Assembly: GCF_018687715.1 (NCBI RefSeq)
Contig: NC_056760.1
Span: 40,089,501 to 40,153,500, forward strand
DNA: 64,000 bases
Reading direction: 5' to 3'
Source of the DNA: Carya illinoinensis
Lineage: Eukaryota > Streptophyta > Magnoliopsida > Fagales > Juglandaceae
The position numbers and the translations under genes were made by a program. The notes under the pieces were generated by a model. That model was given only the letters and a program-made list of their open reading frames with translations. It ran no database searches and was not told where the DNA came from. Shown here piece after piece: positions 25,850-36,976 of this stretch; the stretch's first letter is position 1; every line of letters starts with the position of its first letter.

Positions 25850-27251
25850 AAATTTCATTAGAGAATCCAAAATTCGCATACTAGATTTTAAAACTTGAGG
25901 AAATAGTACCTTAACTGGGCTCTTGATTACCTCAGTTCCTTGGTACTATCATTGATTTGTTCCTCTTCAACATCCTTTGCCTTATCAATTGTTAGGATGT
26001 GTAGGGACTTACCACTTCTTGTCATAATGGCATTGACCTCTTTCAAATCTCCTTATATGATATGTTGACCTTGGGATGTGAATTTGGGTTGAGAAGAGAA
26101 CTTGTCATGCTCATTCACACTTAAGTAGCTCATTATCTTGGATACATAGCTCTTTATCTTTTTATTTTCTTCAACAACCTACGTAATCAAAGATTCAAAT
26201 TTTTGATTAGTTTTACCTTGTGTCTCAATAAAAGCATGTAAAGTATTTTCTAAAGAGTTCATAGAAGAAAAAGATGCATGATATGGTGCAGGATATGATC
26301 TAAGGGGCTGTGCAGGTGGCTGGTATTCAGACTTCTAGCAAAAGTTTGAATAATTTCTCCAACCAGAATTGTATGTATTTGAGTAGGGTGAAAATAGTTT
26401 TTAATACATGCCAAGAGAATTGCAATGTTTCTCATACGCTACTCTCGTCTCAGCAAGTGTTAGGCAATTTTGTGTAAGATGATCTACTCCTTGACAAATA
26501 AAACAAAGTTTAAAGGCATCAACTTGGGGAATAATATGAGCTGTCATAGTTTCCTTCATCTTCAATGCCTCTAACTCTCTAGTTAGGCCCTCCATCCTTG
26601 CCTTCAAGTTATCTTCTTCTTTGAAATGATAGATGCCTTCACTAGAATGAGTTTAATTGGAACGTGCTCGATTGGTATTGTCAAAAGCATTTGATTCTAT
26701 CCAACTGTGAGCTTTTTATGAAAGTTCATTCAAATATTCTATTGCCTCATTCGGGTCCTTCTTGAAAAAGTCACTATTACACATCATTTTAACAAATTGA
26801 CGCTCTCTAGGAGTGAGACCATGATGGGGACACAAGCTAAGTAACTATTTAAAACGTTTCCATGCTTGACATAAAGTCTCACTATTCTTTTGTATAAAAG
26901 TTGAGATTTGCATTTTCAAAATATTAGTTTTATGATGAGAAAAGTATTTATTGAAAAAAATTTAGGTCATCTCAACCCATGACTCAATCGACTGTGGTCT
27001 CAATGAATACATCAAACTCTTTGCCATATCCTTTAGTGGGAAAGGAAAGAACTTAAGTCGAACAATATCTACAATATCAGGTTGACCATGAAATGTAGCA
27101 ACAACTTCTTCAAACCCCCTAATATGCACATATGGATTTTCACTATCCAAATTATGAAAAGTAGGGAGAAATTGTATTATACCTAGTTTGAAATCCATTG
27201 GAGGAACATTTAGTGGAAATATAATGCATGATGGTATTGTTATGTTTGTAG
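25850..27251 (-). pseudogene. gag of the Athila-like element, 5' end cut by the hAT insertion
   Basis: The minus strand begins at the hAT junction with PSCIIFPLNVPPMDFK, then FEEVVATFHGQPDIVDIVRL and KFFPFPLKDMAKSLMYSL, the conserved capsid block. A CCHC knuckle lies at 26505-26464 (CFICQGVDHLTQNC). Stops interrupt at about 26965, 26850, 26720 and 26400. The N-terminal leader and start lie on the far side of the hAT element, near 33082. Non-functional. Confidence 0.78.
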
Positions 27252-27430
27252 GAGGGGGGAGATCCGTCCGGTCCGGTCCGGTTCCGGGGGGTTTGATGGA
27301 CCGGACCGGACCTATTCGATCCAGGGATTCCCTACCCTGGACCGGACTGAATCTCAATGGAACCGGGCGGTCCGGTCCCATTCGGGACGGTCCGGTCCGG
27401 TCGGTCCGACCGGACTCCAAATGGGCCAAT
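27252..27430. repeat. Left end and subterminal GGTCCGG cluster of the hAT element
   Basis: More than ten GGTCCGG/CCGGACC copies occur in 170 bp, in both orientations. The right end (32910-33073) has the same cluster. Subterminal arrays of this kind bind transposase in Ac/hAT elements. Confidence 0.8.
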
Positions 27431-28083
27431 GGCCCAATTTTTTTCTTACATCAATTTCGGCCCAACAGTTAAAATCCACTAACAATTTATCTAATTTGAA
27501 GCCCAAAATACCAAAAAAATACTTAGAAAGAAAAATAAAAATAACCATTAAAAAAAATTATCTATATACAATAAATTTGAATAAAATATTTTACTACCAA
27601 AAAAATAAAAAATTTCTATATATGTTCCAAACAATTTAAAGATCAATCAATTATAGTATATACTATTTAATATTTATCATATATCTAAAAAAGGAAAGAA
27701 AGCTCTTCTAACAAGAGAAAAATATAGCAAAAATCGATTTTCATGTATCTTACTTTACATACATGGTACATCAAATGATTACAATCTGCATTCTAAAAGG
27801 TTAGAAAAATGAAAATCCATTCCCAAGCAATCTGCAAGCATATTTAAAAAATTCAAACCTGCAAGCATATTTAAAAACTAAAAATTAAAAAGTCTTAAAA
27901 AAAAGAACTATCAAAGATTAGAAGTTATATTTAATAATTTACATCAAAAGCACTGATGCACAGTGCACTATAACAGACTAACACTAGCATAAATTACGTA
28001 AAAAATAAAAAAAGACCAACAGTAGCATACTAGCATCTAAAAGTTAACATAATTACATCAAAACAAAATACAAATTATACAAT
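27431..28083. other. AT-rich, non-coding hAT internal sequence
   Basis: Homopolymer- and AT-rich sequence between the terminal repeats and the EF-hand-like fragment. No gene recognised. Confidence 0.5.
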
Positions 28084-28170
28084 TAGGTAATTGTTTAATC
28101 AGTCCCTGACTATTAGCAAATTCCTCACGATCAATTTCTCCATCAAGGTTGAGATCACGATTCACAAATC
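28084..28170 (-). pseudogene. EF-hand-like exon fragment inside the hAT element
   Basis: After a good acceptor (TTTTTTATCTGCAG), the minus strand reads F-V-N-R-DLNLDGEIDREEFANSQG. The 12 residues DLNLDGEIDREE fit the EF-hand calcium loop at every position (D1, N3, D5, G6, I8, D9, E12). It lies downstream of the transposase stop in the transposase direction. No transposase I know carries an EF-hand, so it is best read as a captured host gene piece. The source gene and whether it is spliced in are unknown; chance is possible for one short motif. Confidence 0.5.
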
Positions 28171-28647
28171 TGCAGATAAAAAAGTAAAAAACCAAGGCGT
28201 TAACCTATTGGTGAACATAATAAAAATCAACCTTTAAACATTAGGTTAGTCTGTTATAAAATAAATCAACTCAGTTGGTGCAGCACTTGAGTTGGTACAA
28301 AACAAGATGATATTGGTGAACATAAAATAAATCAACCTTTAGTTAGCCTTTTACACAAGCTGTAACTGAGTCTTTTTACCATGCACTTCTTCAAAGTGCA
28401 GCAATTAATGACACAAGGCCTAGAGAAGATGGTTTTAGGAGAGGATTAATGACACAAGGCCTTGATATGTACAGAATCACTATAAAACAAGATGTTTATT
28501 GAGTTTAACTTGTGAATTTTTCAAGTATTAAAGTCCAAATATAATAGAGAAGCAGATTTTACAAACAAATCACATCTAGAAAGAAATAAAACTGGGAAAA
28601 AAAAATATAGATTTTAAACAGAATTCATGTCTTACATCAACATTGGG

Positions 28648-30942
28648 TTAAGACTCGGTAGCCATTTCATTTGATCCTTCTGCAGAATAAGCCAATTCCC
28701 CAACAAGTTCTCCTTCAATCCATAAAAATTTAATACAAAACAAATGAAATAAAGTTAAAATAATATAGAAGATAAAACAAAATATACCACAAAATAAATC
28801 AAAGTTAATTGATTACATACCCATATCTATCAGCTTCTCAAATTCCTCCACTTCATCCATTAAAGTCCTAAGGCTTATTGGAGTAGAGGAAGAACGGAGC
28901 CAATTTTGTACACATATGAGAGCCTTAACCATCATCGGATTTAAACTACTTCGGAAAGGGTCAAGTACACGACCCGCAGTGCTGAATGTAGATTCAAAGG
29001 CCACAGTAGATACCGGTATTGCAAGTACATCGTGTGCAACCTTTGAAAGTACGCGATATCTAACTGAATTCACCTTCCACCAATTTAGTAGGTCAAAATT
29101 ATCACATTCATCCTCACATTTTTTAGCTAGATATCTATCAACCTCTGACATGTTTTCCAAAGAGTCTTCTGACTGTAACTCTTGCTTAAATTGGGCTATC
29201 AATGCAGCATGTCTATTCGTAGACTGAGTTGTGGAAGGACTTGCATCTTCACGTGGGGAACTTGTGCGTTGAGGAGAACTCCCTTCTTCATTTTGGATGT
29301 ATGCCTCATACATGCGGATAAATGCATTTTTCACCTTCCAACTCATATCAATGATTTTTGATTGATCATATGCATACATTTTTCTCAACCCAAAGTCAAG
29401 ATATCGCATCTTGTAACGAGGATCAAGAACAATCCCAACGTACAACAGCATATTCTGATTATCCATATTCTCCCAATACTTTTCAAACTTGCTCTTCATA
29501 TTTGAGGCCATTAATCCCACCACGGGACTTCCTTCTTCACACTCTATGTTAATGGCATTTTTAATATTCACCAACTCAGAAAAAAAAGGTATTGCAAGTT
29601 ACATACTCACCCCCGAGAAGCGTAAAGTTGCATCATGAAATAATGCAAGAAACTTCTCAAACAACCGTACCTTATCCCAATCGGATGCATTGGGAGGCCC
29701 TAACTTCTTTGACTTTCTTCTAGTTACCACATCACCTTCATCATCGTCATCATCATCATCTCCAATACTACTTAAAAAGCACATATCTTCTTCCTCCAAC
29801 CGATCAAAAGCTTTTCTAAATTTCCCAACCCTCTCCAACATAAGATAGGTGGAGTTCCACCTAGTCGGTACATCTAGGCAAACATGACTTTTGCATTTAA
29901 TCTCTTCCAATACCACACACTTCTTAAATGTACCCCACATTTGAGGGGAGGATTTAACATACTTCACAACACCCCTCACCTTCGCAATAGACTCCTCATA
30001 CTCTTTCAATCCCTCACGCACAATTAAATTTAGAATGTGTGCACAATATCGAACATGCAATAATTCATGTTCCAAGACCGTATCCCTCCTATACTTAGTT
30101 TTTTTTTTCAAATAAGAAATGGCCCCATTATTAGAACTTGCATTATCAAGAGTGATAGCAAGTATTTTCGGTCGCCCCTAATCATGCAAACACAACTCTA
30201 TGCCTTTACCAAGTGTATCACCCTTGTGATTTTCAACCAAAGAAAAGGAAAGAATCCTCTTATGTAGCTTCCAGTCATCATCAATAAAATGTGCTGTGAG
30301 ACACATATAATTAAGATTTTGCACGGATGTCCATGTATCCGTGGTGAGGGAAATTCATTGCCCTTGAAGAGCACTTTTTAATTTATTTATTTTACTGATA
30401 AACAAATTAAAACAATCCTTCGCAATCGTCCAACGGGATGGAATCCCTACCCACTTAGGGCAAACCACAAGCATAAACTTTCTAAAACCCTCCCCTTCAA
30501 CAAACCTAAATGACAACTCATCAACAATAATCATCTCTGTCAAGACTTGTCGGCAAGCCTCAACACTAAATGAAATGGGCACAAGTCCCCCACCACCACT
30601 ACCTCCCTCCATTTTCCAACCTAGAGTCTTCTGGGACTTATCCGTATTCTTAAATGGACCTTTCTTACATTGCTTCTCAATGTGATGCTTCATAGACTTT
30701 GTACCATTGATCTTTGTATCACACGCATACGAAGCACCACAGTAATTATATGCAGCCCTAGGTTTAGTGGGATCTCCTTTTGATATTCTTGTAAAGTGAT
30801 CCCAAACCATTGACCTAACTCTATCACTTTGTGACCCACCAATGTTAGATTTATCACTTACATTGGATGGGGGTGGGGGCGGAGGCATACCAGGGCTTTG
30901 TATTGACTCTTGCACCTCATTGGTTGAAGTTGACGAATCCAT
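28648..30942 (-). pseudogene. hAT transposase with BED finger and dimerization domain, decayed
   Basis: Start ATG at 30942 (MDSSTSTNEVQES). The BED-type finger (VRSMVWDHFTRI...YNYCGASYACDTK...KHHIEKQC) has Tyr where the first zinc Cys is expected. An in-frame TGA at 30355 precedes SLTTDTWTS, which holds the first catalytic Asp. A TAG near 30178 precedes ILAITLDNASSN, the second catalytic Asp. The VPTRWNSTYLML block is at about 29830-29870. Near 29600 small indels at a G run and a T run break the frame. The C-terminal dimerization domain (DVLAIPVSTVAFESTFSTAGRV) is at about 28960-29030. A GT donor at 28820 and acceptor before 28712 add a short last exon ending at 28648 (GELVGELAYSAEGSNE...). 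The protein would cut and rejoin element ends; this copy cannot. Confidence 0.88.
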
Positions 30943-31238
30943 CTAGAAAAATAAACAACCAACAATTAGTGTAATAAGTTTTTCTAAAACAATTGGCTGT
31001 CCGTAGCCTAGAAACAACCCTAATATCCACCACTATCCAGCACACAAACAACCCTAATATCCATCCACATTGGCTTCATCAAAGCCATCTTCAAAAATTG
31101 ATGAAAAGTACAAGTTTTTCATAAATCTAAGACCTTTCTATCCATAATCCCACATTGGATTAGCCATTTGATTCATCAAAATGATAATATAAATTTATTT
31201 TTATAATAATAATTTTATAAAAAAAATAAGATTTTTCA

Positions 31239-31471
31239 GTTCGCTCGAGCGGAATGTCGAGCGCTCAACTCTGCCTGAGTTCGCTAGAGCGGAATGTCGA
31301 GCGAGAGTCGGGCACTCAACTCTGCCTGATTTCGCTCGAGCGGAATGTCGAGCGAGAGTCGAGCGCTCAACTTTGCCTGAGTTCGCTCGAGCTGAAAGTC
31401 GAGCGAGCGTCGAGCGCTCCACTCTGCCTGGGTTCGCTCGAGCTGCAAGTACGCGAGGCTCGAGCGAACCC
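31239..31471 (+). repeat. ~51-bp minisatellite, TCGAGCG-rich
   Basis: Five tandem units begin 'gttcgctcgagcggaatgtc' or a close variant and end 'ctctgcctga'. The first unit is 40 bp and the rest about 51 bp. The motif TCGAGCG recurs in both orientations, giving strong local hairpin potential. It lies upstream of the transposase start, in the hAT 5' region. Confidence 0.88.
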
Positions 31472-31606
31472 ATCTGTTTTCCAGAAATGGGCACAAGTCG
31501 CCAATGCTCTAAAATCCACAACTATCCAGCACACAAACAAGCCTAATATCCACAACTATCAAGCAAATTAACAAAAATAATAACTAATAGGTAAGATATA
31601 AAAATA

Positions 31607-31608
<2 letters not shown>

Positions 31609-31686
<78 letters not shown>
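31609..31686 (+). repeat. (AG)n microsatellite, ~78 bp
   Basis: About 39 AG units in the 5' region of the hAT element. Open frames reading through it are low-complexity artefacts. Confidence 0.95.
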
Positions 31687-31687
<1 letters not shown>

Positions 31688-31929
31688 CACCTCGTTCGGT
31701 AAAAACAGGAATGCAACGGTTGGGAAATTGAGATGCGATGGAGGGGCAAGTGGGCAACGGCACAACTTCAGCAATGGGTTACGGCTTGGAGGGGATGCAC
31801 AAGGCACGGGGCTAGGGTTTGTAGAATTTGTGAGCGTCGAGCGTGTTTTTCACTTGAGAGTTGAGAGAGAAAGTGAAGAGTGAAGACTGAAGGAGGAGTG
31901 GAGGGAATCGGGGGGGAGGGGGGGAAAGG

Positions 31930-31971
31930 GAAATTATGTGCTGAAACGGCGCCGTTTCAGCACATAATTTC
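31930..31971. repeat. Perfect 42-bp palindrome
   Basis: Left arm GAAATTATGTGCTG plus AAACGGC is followed with no spacer by its exact reverse complement. The centre is AAACGGCGCCGTTT. Symmetry is exact over 21 bp on each side. Confidence 0.97.
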
Positions 31972-31980
31972 AGAAAAAAA

Positions 31981-32024
31981 TATATGGGTTGCGTGAAACG
32001 GCGCCGTTTCACACAACCCATATA
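31981..32024. repeat. Second palindrome, 44 bp with one mismatch
   Basis: Arms 31981-32002 and 32003-32024 are reverse complements except one C/T difference. The centre is the same GAAACGGCGCCGTTTC as in the first palindrome 10 bp away, but the outer arms (TATATGGGTTG) are unrelated to those of the first. Confidence 0.95.
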
Positions 32025-32029
32025 ACTTC

Positions 32030-32905
32030 TTCTAAAATCTAATTCTAAACAAGAAAAAAAATTAATAAGTTGGTAAAAATATATTTAAGTTAGTAAAAAT
32101 AAAATTAGGTAAACTATTTAATGTGTATTATTTAATTAAATCACTAAAAAAATCACTAGTTAATTGTTAATTTAGTTAATTATTACTAACTTAGAGAGTT
32201 TTTTTTGTTTTTGAAATTTACTAACTTAGTAATTTACTATTATACTAATGCTATTAGTCTATTAGTAATTTAGTATATAGTAAATTAGTAATATTTATTA
32301 ACTTATTTACTATAGTCTAATAACCAGATAGTCTAGATGTAATAACTAGTAACTAATAATATTAATATGTAATAACACTAGTTAGTAGTTACACTAGTAC
32401 TAATAGATAATAACTTAAATATATTAAGTTAATATATATAACTAATAGTATACTATAATTACTATTATATATATTAGTAATTTACTATATACTAAATTAC
32501 TAATAGACTATTATACTAATACAGTAATACTATTAGTCTATTAATCTATAGTAAATTAGTAATATTTATTAACTTATTTATTATAAGTTTATAAATTATA
32601 ACTAATAACTAGATGTAAATATCATGTAATACTAATAACTAGTGGTGATTTATTAATATAGACGGTTAGTGATTTAGTCTTAGTCTTAGTAAGTTAGTAT
32701 AAATATTATTATATTAGTATTATTGTATTAGTATAAAATTATATATATTAATAATTAGTATGATAAATATTAGCCTATTAGGTAAGATAAAAATTATAAA
32801 TAATTATAAATTATATACAATTATAAATAATTATATACAATTATAAAAATTATAAATAATTATATACAATTATAATTATTATATAAATAATAAAATATAT
32901 TAATA
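32030..32905. other. Extreme AT-rich low-complexity region in the hAT element
   Basis: Composed of TAGTAA/TATTAGT/ATTATAAAT variants, including near-tandem 'attataaataattatatac' copies at 32795-32880. No coding capacity. Confidence 0.8.
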
Positions 32906-33393
32906 TTCATTCGGTCCAGTTCGGTCCGGTCCGGGGCAAAACCCCCCTGGACCGGGACTGAACCGTAACCCATCGGTCCAGAGAAAATAGGACCGAAACC
33001 GACCGGACATTCTACCGGTCCGGTTCGGTCCGGACCGAAACTACCGGTCCAGACCGGCCGATACTCTCCCCTGGTTTGTAAGGTGAAGATACTATTGTAG
33101 AGTCCTAGGTTGATCTTCTTGCACACTTTTTTTTTTTTTTTAGACTAGATGGATTATCAAACAAATGATTAGAAAAATTAAACTCTAACTCTGACTCTAA
33201 CACTAGTTTACAAGCAAACCAACTCAAGACATTTCTTACCTGTGCATGCAAAGTAAAGAAAAATGTAACACTAAAAAAAAGAAAAAGAAAAAGAAAAAGA
33301 AAATAAAATAAAGATGCAGCAGGCTAAAAGAGGGCACGAAGTTGCTTCCTGTACAAACGTTGAAAGGAAAAACTATCTAGTAATTCTTCTACC

Positions 33394-33413
33394 ATTTCCC
33401 CAGTAATGGCATC
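33394..33413 (-). other. PBS-like site of the Athila-like element
   Basis: Minus strand TGATGCCATTACTGGGGAA lies beside the LTR end at 33420. It resembles TGGCGCCGTTGCCGGGGA, the region after the LTR in Athila/Tat elements, with transitions at CpG sites. It supports minus orientation. Confidence 0.6.
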
Positions 33414-33419
33414 AAAATT

Positions 33420-34781
33420 TGATTACGTCCAAAGATTAACGTGGTAGTTATAGCATAGCTTTGTGGTGTCGATTAAAAAATGAGACAAATTAAAAAAATA
33501 ACAAAGGAACAAAGAAATTAACGAAAAATATTAAATGATTAATGGAGAACAAATATTAATTTTAAATGGAAATTAAAGTGAAGCAAAATTACTAGCAAAA
33601 TAAATACTCAAATTTGACAAATAGTAGAGCATCAGAAATCTCTTGCACAAATCCAGTATTTTAATTATTCTTAATTCATTGAATAATTCAATTTGGAACT
33701 CAATTCTCAAAATTCTCAATCGGAAGATATATATTTATAAACCAAAATTAAAACAAATGTAACCTTTTGAAAAATCATTCACCACTTTAAAATTCATAAA
33801 TTATTATTCCTGTTGAGAAAATTCAACAACGACAATATGCTTAGGGAGTGATATTGCAGTAAAAAACTAAATCAATATAAATAAATAATTGATCCAAACA
33901 TAATCAAAGAATTAAATCATTCAATAGAAAGAGCATAACTGAATCCATAAATAGAATAAATTCTATGATTATTCAGAAAAGAAAATATTAACAATAAATT
34001 GAGAATGATAAAATAAAAGAGTTTTAGTAATTGAAAATCAAATACATAAATTAAAAATAAATTAAAAATAGCATCTAATATGCAAGTTCTTCCTTAACTC
34101 TATGTAAAAATTTAGTTACCCATAAATATAATGAACAATAAAAATCTCTAGAGGAAAATAAAGTAAACAACAGCCATGGAAGTGATTTTCTCATCTCTTC
34201 AAATCAGCCTCTTGTGCCTCCCCTTATCTTCTATTTCGTTTTAATGATATGCTTGGTAGGAAAAAAACCTTAATATCTTCATAATTTCCGCATAAAAAAA
34301 ATCGTTTAAATTTTATGACTCATCTTGGCAGCCGCATATCTGTTTCAAGAATTTGAATTTGAAAATTCTTATTAGAGACAAATTTATAGTCCTTTAAGAT
34401 AGCTTTCTAAATCATTAATAATCACTTCAATCAGATATGTGAGTAGAAAGTTACGATCAAAATACTAAAGTATGTTTAGGTTATCTCTTAGCAAATTTTG
34501 GACTTGGACTTCTTACAGTTTCTTTTTGTGATTTTTATTTTCTTTTTTTTTTTTATCCAAATTGCTCTCAAACTCCATGAAAGTCCTCATTTGAATTTGA
34601 CTAGGTTTTGACTTGCTGTTATATAAACTCTAAAATTAAACATAAAAATCTGTTTAGAAATATCCCAAAGTAAATAGAAACTCAATTAAAAAATACATAT
34701 TAATTTCTATTATTTCTATTCATATTTTAACATTTCAATCCAATAATAAAGTATTTAGAGTGCACTTTTGTGCACTCATCA
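33420..34781 (-). repeat. LTR (segment 3, 5' LTR) of the Athila-like composite
   Basis: TGATTACGTCC ... GTGCACTCATCA, about 1.36 kb, matching 21658-23012. The sequence TACCC follows at 34782, comparable with GACCC before 20889. Confidence 0.8.
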
Positions 34782-34803
34782 TACCCTCTTTTGGTGCTTG
34801 AAA

Positions 34804-36971
34804 TGTGATGACCCGCTTTTAAGTGTATTTTCGCTGAAATAATTGTCTTTATTTTAATTAATATATCAGTTATTTATTTTAATTTATTTGCATTTAAAAA
34901 AAAAGGGTTTTTAATTTAATTTAATTTATTTGATGTTGTGTTTTATTTCTTTAAGTTGTTTTGTGGTTTTTAATCTTTTTCGGCGGTTTGTTTCATTTTC
35001 CCGGAGTGAGGATTAGACCTCATCTCTTTTCACATCATTTTCCTTTTTTCTCTTTTTCTTCTTTTCTTTTTCTTTTCTTTTTCTTTTCTTTTCCTTTTCT
35101 TCTTTTTCTTTTTTTTTTCTTTCTCTTTCTTTCCCTGCTTCCCGCTCGACCGAACCCCCCCGTGCTCTCTCTCTCTCTCCTCCCTCTCCCTCACGCCGGC
35201 GTCCCTTCTCTCTACCAGACCGCCGCCGTCCGGCCACCAATCGACCCCCCACCGGTCCCATTCTCTTCCTCTCCCTCTGGTGCACCACCCCACCCAAGCT
35301 CACCCCCAACCGGCCGGCCATTTGGCCGGAAAAAGCCCAACAAAGCCGCACGATTTTGGCTCCGATCCGCCGCCGTCGCTCCACCTCCGGCCACCACTTC
35401 ATCACCGACTCCTTGCCGTCCTAACCCACCCATTTCCGGCCTCCAACGACCACCGGAACAGCTCCCACGAGCTTAGTTTCCGATTTCGGTCTTTCGGCCA
35501 TTTTCCTGCGATTCCGCCGCCACCCACGGCCAACCACCACTTCCAATAGCTTCACAACCATCCCTAGACCATACCCTATCAATCTCGTGTCCTAGTTTGT
35601 CCCCGTTCAAAAGTGGGTTTTTCAGACCCACGGCCACAGTGAATTTTCACTGTGACGTTGCTGTTTTTCCGCCGTTTGCAACGCCGCTTGTTTTCTAAAA
35701 TTGCCATATAGCGCTGTAAGTATTTTCCAAACCCTATTTTCAGATTTTAATATATATTGCTCATTCAATTATTTACTGTTGTTGGTTGTTGATTCCAGAC
35801 TGAGTCCGAGGAGTTTCGGGGGTCGGATGGATGGAGGACGGAGTTGCCTGTTTATTTGATTTATGATTGTTGGATTATTTTATTATGCATTGTTATGGCA
35901 TTACATGGTGCATGCACGTGTGTTTGAGGATTTATGTGAAAAGCCTGTGTTTTGGCGTAAGTGTATTGCGGGTGCGTGTGTATCACGAGCCCAAGCCGGG
36001 ATGGGTTATTATCTCGGTGGAGCTCCTCTGGTCACTCGGGAGCAGAATAAACTGAGTGATGTCCTCTGAGTTGTCGAGAGCGATGATGGGAGCGGGGCTA
36101 GGGGATGCTTGGCTTCGAACGCGCTGAGCGCGGAACCGGGCATCGCCCTACTCACCGACTCCGTGGCCCTTCGCTGGCGAGGGCTAGAGGATGCTTGGCT
36201 ACGCACGCGCGGGGCGCGGAACTGGGCATCGCTCGTTAGGTGTCACATGCGTGGTGGTACTCTACGGTGTGACACTGGAGCCAGGGTGTGCGGATGACCC
36301 CTAGGGGAGGTCATGGTGCATACGGTTAAAATTGGATAATGGTTTATGAGGTCAAATGGGACTTTTGGCGTGGGCCAGATGGACTTCTGGCGAGATATTG
36401 GGCCGGATGGACTTCTGGCGAGATATTGGGCCAAATGGACTTTTGGCGGCCAAATGTGACTTTTGGCGTGTTTTTCGGAAAGGATGTGTTTTTGGGCCAA
36501 AAGGGTTTTTGGCGTGTGTGGAAAACTGGTGTTTTTGGGCTTTGTGCATTGGGCATGGTTCATGCATCTTGTTTGAGTTTTATGTGTTTTTATCTGGTAG
36601 TGTTTGGGTTTTACTTACCTGCAGTACCATTCGTGGTTCCGTAGCTTTTGGTGCAGAGTTAGAGGGCAATGAGGAGGAGGCTAAGCCCGAGGATGCGGCT
36701 CCGCCGGGTTGCTGATGCTATCTTTTATATTTGTTAAAACTGTATTTGTGTTTTGTAATATTTTATCTAGATACGTTTTAAACAGCTTGTATTACGTTAA
36801 GAAAAATTCTGGTACTTAGTTATGACTTTCGTTATCCGCTGCGTGTTTCTCTGTACACATCTGTTGCCTTGCACACACTCGGCACCCGTCGATGGGATGG
36901 TGACCCGGGTTGTCACCATCCGGACGTCTCAATTTCCCCGTGTTCGGGCGTGGGGATTTGGGGGCGCCACA
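34804..36971 (+). mobile_element. Solo LTR of the Tekay-like family
   Basis: 2168 bp, TGTGATGACCCGC ... GGGGGCGCCACA, matching both LTRs of the 11039-20375 element across its length. Flanks are TGAAA (34799-34803) and TGAGA (36972-36976), a 4/5 target-site match. No PBS follows and no internal sequence is present, so it is a solo LTR left by LTR-LTR recombination. It inserted just beyond the end of the Athila-like composite. Confidence 0.9.
36356..36480 (+). repeat. Short tandem repeats in the solo LTR (GGACTTxTGGCG units)
   Basis: Repeats around 'gatggacttctggcgagata' and 'ttgggccaaatggactttt' recur with a spacing near 31-34 bp. The related LTRs have ATTTTCTGGGAAAATGG repeats at the equivalent place, so this part of the LTR diverges fast. 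Confidence 0.8.
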
Positions 36972-36976
36972 TGAGA

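Larger units (their letters stand above)
27252..33073 (-). mobile_element. 5.8 kb hAT DNA transposon
   Basis: Left end GAGGGGGGAGATCC and right end ...CTCTCCCCTG (reverse complement CAGGGGAGAG) form short inverted repeats typical of hAT. The 8-bp target duplication is GTTTGTAG (27244-27251) and GTTTGTAA (33074-33081), one mismatch. The paralogous empty site at about 21325 reads ATTTGTAGGGTGAAG, confirming the junction. Both subterminal regions are packed with GGTCCGG/CCGGACC motifs (27258-27420 and 32915-33060), the likely transposase-binding sites. A decayed transposase is encoded on the minus strand. Confidence 0.9.
20889..34781 (-). mobile_element. Athila/Tat-type Ty3/gypsy composite with three LTR segments, RT/INT deleted
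   Basis: Read on the minus strand: LTR 34781-33420, PBS-like site, leader, gag (from 27251), protease, pol C-terminus, 3' untranslated part, LTR 23012-21658, second leader and gag start (21650-21240), and a truncated third LTR 21235-20889. Outer ends are flanked by GACCC (20884-20888) and TACCC (34782-34786), a 4/5 match. The protease (LDLGASVNLM) and gag (PLNVPPMDFKLGIIQ...) types belong to the Athila/Tat branch. No RT, RNase H or integrase core is present, so it is non-autonomous. A hAT transposon sits in its gag/leader junction. The tandem arrangement suggests LTR-LTR recombination followed by deletion. Confidence 0.75.

Noticed and set aside
27188..27548. Open frames across the hAT left end (Gly-Pro-Val-Arg-Ser-rich)
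   Set aside because: They are produced by GGTCCGG subterminal repeats; only the part beyond 27251 (minus strand) is gag.
31239..31471. Regular repeats considered as a CRISPR-like array
   Set aside because: Units are tandem with no unique spacers, the genome is a plant and the array lies in a hAT transposon. It is a minisatellite.
34961..35476. 171-codon open frame with a hydrophobic start, and its LTR counterpart at 18425-19015
   Set aside because: Both lie in the pyrimidine-tract and C-rich block of the Tekay-like LTR and are not conserved in frame between copies.
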